Assembly (NCBI GenBank): GCA_021307315.1
Contig: JAJSPD010000034.1
Location: forward strand, 372,001 to 436,000
DNA length: 64,000 nucleotides
Direction: 5' to 3'
Source: Bisporella sp. PMI_857
Lineage: Eukaryota; Ascomycota; Leotiomycetes; Helotiales; Helotiaceae
In this document: positions 57,586 through 64,000 of the stretch, in pieces
How the letters are laid out: each line of letters opens with the position of its first letter
Numbering within the stretch: position 1 is the stretch's first letter
Notes under the pieces: model-generated
The model's database searches: none
Told to the model about the DNA's origin: nothing
The model's input: the letters and a program-made list of their open reading frames with translations, nothing else
Position numbers and translations under genes: made by a program

Positions 57586-60500
57586 ATGGACGTTACACAG
57601 GAAGACAAACCACGAGAAGATGAGGTCGAGACCCGATCTGCCATGGATTCCAAGGCCTTATCGCACGATTCCATGGTGACGGTACGACTGTCGGAGCCTC
57701 CTAGTCTGTCGGTCGATACAGCTGTTCTTGATACGCAGAAGTCCTTGGAGGAACGCAGGCAGACACAACAGAGTTCGGTCACAATATTGAAAGATGATAC
57801 ATATGCACCAGATGAGCAAGAAGAAAGCCCAACGATCACAATGGTGAATGCCAATGGCGACGTGGTGAGCCCGTCTGGATCCGAATCCGCCGAGTCAGAA
57901 CGCGGAGGTAGTAGGAGAGGGAGTGAAAGTTCCGAAGGATCTGGAGAAGAAGGTGTCAACTGGGAGGAATTGGAAAAAACCGAAGAGCAGGAACCCAGGG
58001 ACGAGAGTTCTGATGATGTAAGTACTCGTCTGTTTAATCTAAAATAATTATGCTAACGCGCTAGTCAACCGCCTTATTGCTAGCGAGACTTGAGCAGGAG
58101 AACAATTTGCTTGCAACGAACCCAAAATCAGGCATAGGAAAGGCTACGATGGCGGACAAACAACTAGAGAAGAGACAATCGAGGCCACCGAGCATACAAC
58201 ATTTAAAGAGGCTAGTCAATGGACCGACACCTTCGGCCTTAAGGTATTCTATGATTCCCGCACCGCCAATGACGGATTTGGAGTTTTACGCAGCTCTCGT
58301 TCAAGACTACACACGGACTGCGCAATGTCTACCAACATTACTATCGAAAAAAATTAGGAGTGGTGTGCCACCACCTCTCCGAGGTGTAGTATGGCAGAGC
58401 ATGTGTGGTGCCAGAGATAGACTTTTAGAGGATCAATTTGACAGATTGTGCCTCGAGTCAAGTCCGTATGATGGCATAATTTCGAAGGATCTTGGGCGGA
58501 GTTTTCCAGGCGTCGAGATGTTCCGCGACCCTGAAGGAGACGGGCAGCGCATGCTGGGAAGAGTTTTGAAATGCTTCAGCTTATACGATCATAAAATTGG
58601 GTATTGCCAGGGACTAGGCTTTCTTGTTGGCCCTTTGCTTATGCATATGGGCGACAAGCAAGCCTTTTGTGTTCTTGTTCGGTATGTGAGCTGGCGAAAT
58701 GTTTTGCGCTTGCTAACTTTCTAAAGGTTAATGGAGCATTACGATCTTCGTGCTTGCTTTCTTCCAGATTTATCGGGACTACATGTTCGAATACATCAGT
58801 TTCGTGAGCTACTGAAACAGCATCTGCCAACTCTCTCAACACATCTTGAAGTCCTTCAGATCGAGCCTGCATATGTTTCTCAATGGTTCTTATCCTTCTT
58901 TGGCGTAACCTGCCCCTTACCAATGCTTTTCCGTATTTACGATGTCATATTCGCAGAAGGTGCCTCAGAAACGATAATGCGAGTGGCCCTGTCCTTGATG
59001 AGGAAGAACGAGGAGAAAATACTGGCCTGCACTGAGTTCGAAGATGTTATGCAGCTGTTGCTATCAAGAGGACTTTGGGATTGTTATCACTACAACGCGG
59101 ACGATTTTGTTAACGACTTTGTCAGCCTAACAGGGGTAGTGACTAATGAGAGTTTACATGCGTTAGAGCTCAGTTACAAGGAGACCCAGGCGGTTGATGC
59201 AAATTCTGCTTCCGAAACGGTGGGATCTGCGGCGTCACGATTCCTTGGCCGCTTATGGGCAGGATCAAACTCAAATACAAAGTCAGTCAACTTAAGCCCA
59301 GGGCTTACCGCTCCGACACGTCCCGGTAGCTTTCTCCGCAAATCCCCATCTAAGCAGAGCATTGCATCCACTCTGAATTCGATGGAGTATGGAGGGTCGG
59401 AGAGTATCATGAGCGCTTCTACGGATGCTACTAGTATATTCCGCGACTCGTCAAACACTGATAGCTCATCCATACGCGCGCCATCTCAATTGCCCAAATC
59501 AAATAAAGACAAGAATCTTCATGGCCAGATTGAGGATCTGCTGACTGCGCTCAGCGAAATGCAGAGGGACCATGCAATTCTTGCGACGCAATTGCAGAGG
59601 GAAAGAGAAGAACGGGAGGAAGATCGTGTGGTTGTGAAGTCCTTGCTCGATGCCTTGAAGCTTGCCAGCAATTCTACTTCTGACAAGGCCTCCGACAGCG
59701 AAACAGTAACAATAGATAATAACCCAGAGAAGAACAATGCTGAATCAAGCGATGATGAACATGAAGATTCGCCTGTTGCCCAATCAGCCTCTGTACGAGA
59801 TTCTAGCTTGGAAGATGTAGGCCTCAGCTCACCAAGAAAGCATTCATCAACATCATTACCTGAAACGAATGAAAGCGTATCTGCTCTTCTTGACAAAGTT
59901 GAATTGCGCTTCGAACGTGCGCCTGATAATCGCCGCTCCTCCATGCTACAGTCTAAGTCGCAACTCCGTGAGGAGCTCGCTCGCTCAAAGGAGCAACTCA
60001 TCATCGAAACTTCCAAATCTCAAGATTTCAGCAGGCGGCTGAGTGAGCAGGAGCAGGAAATCCACAATCTCAAAGACCAGGTTCGAGAAGGTCACACTCA
60101 TATTCGGAATGCACACCAGGAGAAACAGAGATTGGAGAAGCAAATTCATGACCTGAGAATAAAGAAAACGCCAGCCACCACTCCAGATTCAAATGATTGG
60201 AAGGAGCCTGATTGGCGAGGCTCAGGTGGTGGCCTGAGAGAACTAAAACTTGGGAGAGCGAACTCGAAGACTGGTCCACCCGCGTACAGCAAAAGGACAT
60301 CCAGCCTGAACACAGCCGCGATGGTGGTCAATACTCAGGTCCAAAAAGAGAATGAGGCACCGAATCGACCGGGATCACTCTCAACGCCTGCTTCTTTGAC
60401 CGTCTCGCCTAACAAAGACAACGAGTACGATGTTCTTGTGCTTGAGCTCGTGCAAGCCAAGACAGCGGAAGCACAAGCGAAGCAAGAGGCTGAAGAAGCG

Positions 60501-60719
60501 AAGGCTAAGTTAGAAAGTTTGAGGAAATTGCTCGGGATGCAAGATGGCGCGGCCACACTAGGCCATAAGAGTAGTCCGAGCCAGCCGAACTTGCTGAAGA
60601 GGACAAACACGATGAACACAGCTAGCATGACTGCTGGTTCGAAACTAGATCCTACTGTAGGATCTGTCAGCGCAACTGTAGGAGGCTTTTGGGGTGGATG
60701 GGGAAAGAAAACGGGATAG
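57586..60719 (+). CDS. TBC-domain Rab GTPase-activating protein (Gyp5-like)
   Basis: Three exons, 57586-58017, 58065-58681 and 58727-60719, encode 1013 aa; introns of 47 and 45 bp are in phase. The N-terminal 150 residues are acidic and disordered. The TBC domain spans about residues 240-470: SGVPPPLRGVVW, IISKDLGRSFPG with arginine finger R289 (IxxDxxR), IGYCQGLGFLV with glutamine finger Q326 (YxQ), and FLSFFGVTCPLPMLFRIYDVIF. Both catalytic residues are kept, so it should speed GTP hydrolysis on a Rab of the exocytic or Golgi route. The C-terminal half has two coiled-coil stretches (QIEDLLTALSEMQRD; SLRKLLGMQ with heptads before it) separated by Ser-rich linker. The splice at LVR/LMEHYDLR is exact. 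Likely orthologue of yeast Gyp5 or Gyl1, acting at sites of polarised secretion. Confidence 0.92.
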
Positions 60720-61390
60720 GCGGATGGCTCATGTGTGGTCACCGAGAAAAATAGGCGATTGGTGTGAATAGAATTGAAGAGGTGCAGGTGGCATGGAAAG
60801 GATCTGAGCGTTTCAAGGAAGTGTAGTTAAATACCCGGCGGATTGTTTCGGTCTAGGAACCCTGATATGAAGATTTTGGAGAATTAATTCTTTCCCTATT
60901 CAACCCTATAAAGTGGCGGCCAGCCTATAAGAAGTTCCGCGCAGTTTACTTGAGTTATGTAAACTGCCTCTGACCCAGTGGCCTTGTATATTTTAAGACA
61001 GGAGCCTGTTATGCTTTATTATTCCTTTTCAACGAACCTATTCTTCGTTCGATGCTTGGTCTACGTACGCTCTCCCTGTCAGGACTTGGTGGAGGTCACC
61101 TGATATTGAACTGTAAGTTGTTCCGCCACAAGCGACAATCACCTTTTTCGTTTTTAGCAGATGTGTCTCACATCTGAACCTTGCCCGCCAATATTGGCCG
61201 CACTAGGAGTGAGAGCTAGATTCAACTCAACTAGCCACGTACATATACGAACTGGTATATGTACAATCAGATACACTAAAATTGCCTTGACTATTAGAGC
61301 GAGCCACTGACAAGATATCTAATGAATCAAGGTTTTCCATCTCGAGTGACAAAGGGAGTTTTCATGTGTTGAATATCGTATCTATCAATC
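60720..61390. other. Intergenic, no gene seen
   Basis: 3' flank of the Rab GAP gene and promoter of the HET gene, with no other feature recognised. Confidence 0.5.
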
Positions 61391-63211
61391 ATGTCTCGTT
61401 CTCAAACATATTCATATTGCGCGCTGCCAATAACATCATCTTTTCGCGTTTTGAAGCTTCAGCCTGGAGCTGACACGGATCCAATCACATACACCCTTGA
61501 CTTTGCAGACTGGCAAAATCCACCACCGTATGAGGCTATCTCATATGCCTGGGGAGACCCGACCAGATCGTTTCAAACCGTCTGCAATGGTCAACAGCAA
61601 GAACTATCTCGAAGTATTTGGCAGGCATTGTCTCGCCTGCGGCTTCACGACAAGCCAAGACTTTTATGGGCGGATGCTATATGGTATGGAAATAAAGCTT
61701 CCTGAGGGTATAAGCCCGTCTCTTTCTAATGATTGTTGTCAGTATCGATCAAACGAATCTTGAGGAGCGCCGACATCAGGTAGATAATATGAAGAAGATC
61801 TATGAGCATGCAACACAAGTCCTGGTTTGGCTTGGTGACGACGAACATAACCATGCCAAGGCAGCAATGAGCTTTCTTAAAATATTCAGCACATCTTATG
61901 ATTCTGGACACAGGACTTCTCCCAAAGCGCTTGAAAGATGTAGACGAATTTTCGAATATTATAAAACAGACTTCTGATGATACATATTTAACTATATTAG
62001 AATTTGCTAGAGAATGCGAGGATCCCCTACGCTGGTTTTTCTCCCGCCCATGGCTCAAGCGGCTATGGGTTATTCAAGAAGTCAATTCAGGCACGAGCGT
62101 TCTCGCTATATGTGGACAACACACCATCGACTGGCAATTCATCGCTCTCTCTGCTGAATGGCTCTATTATTACCAAACTGTATTTGTGTCCCTGAAGCTC
62201 TCGCAGACCAACTGCTTAAATGCTGCGTTCATGCGATCTTTAGTTTTCAGGATAGAGTATGACATACTGGACGTAGTAGGACTTGCCCGGATCTTCCTTA
62301 CTACGGATCCCCGTGATAAGGTGTACGCGTTACTGGGATTGCCCAACTTCTCGGCTCAGTGTGGTCTCATGAGCGCCGACTACAGCAAGACCGCCGAGGT
62401 GGTATTTAGAGATTTTGTAGAGGCGATCATTCAAGAGTCCGGAACTCTTGATGTTCTGTCGCACGTTCACCATGACGAAAGAATTAAGAAGCCGTCATGG
62501 ATTCCACGCTGGGAAAGCACGGAAGGACTCATCCTATTGAACAGAGGATATTTGGAATGGAACGCGCACAACCATATCCAGAAAGAGATCATTATTGATA
62601 AGGAGTGCTGCATCATCAAAGTCTTTGGAGCGAATCTCGATTGCATTGTAGAGAAACAGGAGATAGAAATCGATACGTTGTTTCCAGTGCGTGGTATGAA
62701 ACCTCACGATAATGCAACTGCTTTCTGGGAACAAACACTCAGCCCGAGTGGCAGTTCCGATCCAGATCTATTTCTTCGACCATTCTCTATGGTCTTCACA
62801 TGTGGTCTCAACATTTCGAGGGAACATGCGGACGAGACGATGCATCGTGATTCGTTTCTGAAGTACCTACAGTTTTGTAATCTGAACGTCACTCCCGTTC
62901 CTCGGAGATCAGTTGAGAACGAATCTGGTCTTGAAGAATTTTTGACTGCTGCGAGGTGGATATGCTCTGGTCGCTCTTTCTTCAAAACCAAACAAGGATA
63001 TATCGGCATGGGACCAGAACTATTGCAGGTTGAGGACATCATCGCTGTATTCGCAGGCGTGGGGGTCCCGTTTGTGCTTTGCCCGGGAAACGACCACTAT
63101 CTCCTGGTTGGCGAGGCATATGTATATGGGATCATGGAGGGTCAATTGTTTAAGGATTCCGAAGGGAAGGATACGGGGGGACCGAACATGCAGTATTTTG
63201 AGATACACTAA
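61391..63211 (+). CDS. HET-domain protein, with unexplained frame change
   Basis: Exon 1 61391-61683 and an intron at 61684-61742 are secure because the junction recreates the HET core LLWADAICIDQTNLEER. HET landmarks: YEAISYAWGDP, ADAICIDQTN, IYEHATQVLVWLGDDEHNHA, FFSRPWLKRLWVIQEV, DPRDKVYALLGL and ADYSKTAEVVFRDF. HET proteins trigger incompatibility reactions and cell death when genetically different hyphae fuse; most, like this one, have unknown partners. The frame carrying VWLGDD stops at 61975-61977, while the downstream part is in the +1 frame, open from 61898. The one GT..AG intron that would connect them (61836-61890) would delete the conserved GDDEHNHAKAA block. So the gene may carry a frameshift in the variable linker, or use a splice I cannot identify. 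Confidence 0.75.
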
Positions 63212-63843
63212 CGTACGCATCGTGGTTGAAAAAAACTCTAAAAAAACTTCAAGGTCAACCAACCAAGTAATCATAAGATCCGTTGATAAAAAGAACCGCA
63301 ATGAAGTCGAGAATAGATTGAAGACGACATACACTTAAGAACAGAATCGGATAAACTTTTGTCCCGGCTTGACAGGGAAAGCGAAAGCGAAAGGCGGACA
63401 CCATATAACCTGACTACATCTCTATGGTAGAATAGATAAATCAAGCATAGTTTATCCAGCGCTAAGAAGAGCCACATGACTTAAACAAGGCATGGACCTA
63501 CATTACAACAGATCATGCTCGAAGAACTTATGATTACTGTTTTCGGAATTTATCCTGCAAACCCTCTCCTGTTTGCTCCGAGTCATCAAAATTTCACAAG
63601 GCTGGCACTAATCACAATTACTGCGAATATCATTCTAAAAAAAACATGAAATATCATTATCGCAAAACCCATAACTTCCGGTCGTATAGTATACACTCCC
63701 TGCGCCAAAGGACGAAACAGGGCATTAACGATAAAAGAGAAACAAGATGGAGAGTAATGCCCGCAATATATCCTGCCAACATCCCATCCCCTAAGGTATT
63801 TCATATCCATCATAACGCCAAAACAAAAAAAAAGCAAAATCGG
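63212..63843. other. Convergent 3' flanks, no gene seen
   Basis: Between the HET gene (+) and the end of a minus-strand gene running off the window. It probably contains the long 3' UTR of the latter. Confidence 0.5.
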
Positions 63844-64000
63844 CTAATCGCTCTCATCAAAGTCATCCTCGCTTGGATCTTCCTCGACCAATGCAGACTC
63901 ATCCTGGTCATCATCATCCAAATCTTCATCATCAGAGTCGATATAAATAGGAGCAGCTTTTGCTTTCGCAACAGCAGCGCGAGCTGGCCTGCCGCGAGCG
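63844..64000 (-). CDS. C-terminal acidic tail of a truncated gene
   Basis: Only the last 52 codons lie in the window. The sequence begins with a basic AT-hook-like ARGRPARAA, then PIYIDSDDED and a strongly acidic run (DDDDQDES, EDPSEDDFDESD) ending at TAG 63844-63846. Such basic-then-acidic tails occur at the C-terminus of nuclear DNA-binding proteins; DNA topoisomerase II of filamentous fungi is one candidate that ends in this way, but the identity cannot be established from this fragment. The coding frame is supported by composition and by the absence of alternatives. Confidence 0.6.
   Translation of the reverse strand, partial: ARGRPARAAVAKAKAAPIYIDSDDEDLDDDDQDESALVEEDPSEDDFDESD

Noticed and set aside
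57477..57959. 160-codon minus-strand ORF
   Set aside because: Antisense shadow of exon 1 of the Rab GAP gene.
59519..60016. 165-codon minus-strand ORF, rich in Ser
   Set aside because: Shadow of the Rab GAP coiled-coil region.
61836..61890. GT..AG intron that would restore the HET frame
   Set aside because: It is in phase but would delete the conserved GDDEHNHAKAA block of the HET domain.

Overview
This is a window of nuclear DNA from a filamentous ascomycete (Pezizomycotina). The evidence is many short introns (mostly 47-110 bp) with GT..AG ends and CTAAC/CTAAT-like branch points, together with typical families: a Zn(II)2Cys6 regulator, a HET-domain protein, Rds1-like and DUF4360 secreted proteins, 2EXR proteins, a KGG/con-10-like stress protein and an EED-type Polycomb subunit. 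A leotiomycete-like fungus would fit, but that is inference only. I rebuilt exons by hand, requiring splice signals and reading phase to agree; most multi-exon models below close in phase from ATG to stop. No tRNA, rRNA, CRISPR array or intact transposon was recognised.

Layout, left to right. 0-10.5 kb: a 2EXR/F-box-like protein (+), a small Cys-rich protein (-), a Zn2Cys6 transcription factor (-), a DUF4360 secreted protein (+) and a divergent short-chain dehydrogenase (-). 12-20 kb: a MARVEL-type membrane protein (+), an unrecognised multi-pass membrane protein (+), an SGNH hydrolase (-), a Vps62/DUF946-like protein (-) and an Rds1/LsdA-like gene that is clearly broken (-). 21-29 kb: a two-PAS-domain protein (-) and the PRC2 subunit EED/ESC (+) with ten exons. 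29-35 kb: an ER membrane-anchored protein disulfide isomerase (-), tyrosyl-DNA phosphodiesterase 1 (+) and acyl-CoA-binding protein (-). 35-42 kb: a probably damaged gene for a secreted, GPI-anchored-like protein (-), an NADPH-dependent aldehyde/ketone reductase (-) and a Yip1-family Golgi/ER membrane protein (-). 44-57 kb: a subtilisin-like protein whose catalytic His and Ser positions are substituted (+), a small KGG-repeat stress protein (+), a small membrane peptide ORF (+) and two neighbouring 2EXR genes (+), the second with a one-base frameshift in a run of G. 57-64 kb: a TBC-domain Rab GAP (+), a HET-domain gene with an unexplained frame change (+) and the acidic C-terminal tail of a protein cut by the window edge (-).

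The genes do not form an obvious biosynthetic cluster or a new defence-like system; the window reads as ordinary housekeeping genes (PDI, TDP1, ACBP, Yip, Rab GAP, EED) interspersed with lineage-variable genes in longer non-coding stretches. The points most worth a second look are the catalytically substituted subtilase, four genes with reading-frame damage or unexplained frame changes, and three inferred GC-AG introns (two of them in the EED gene).
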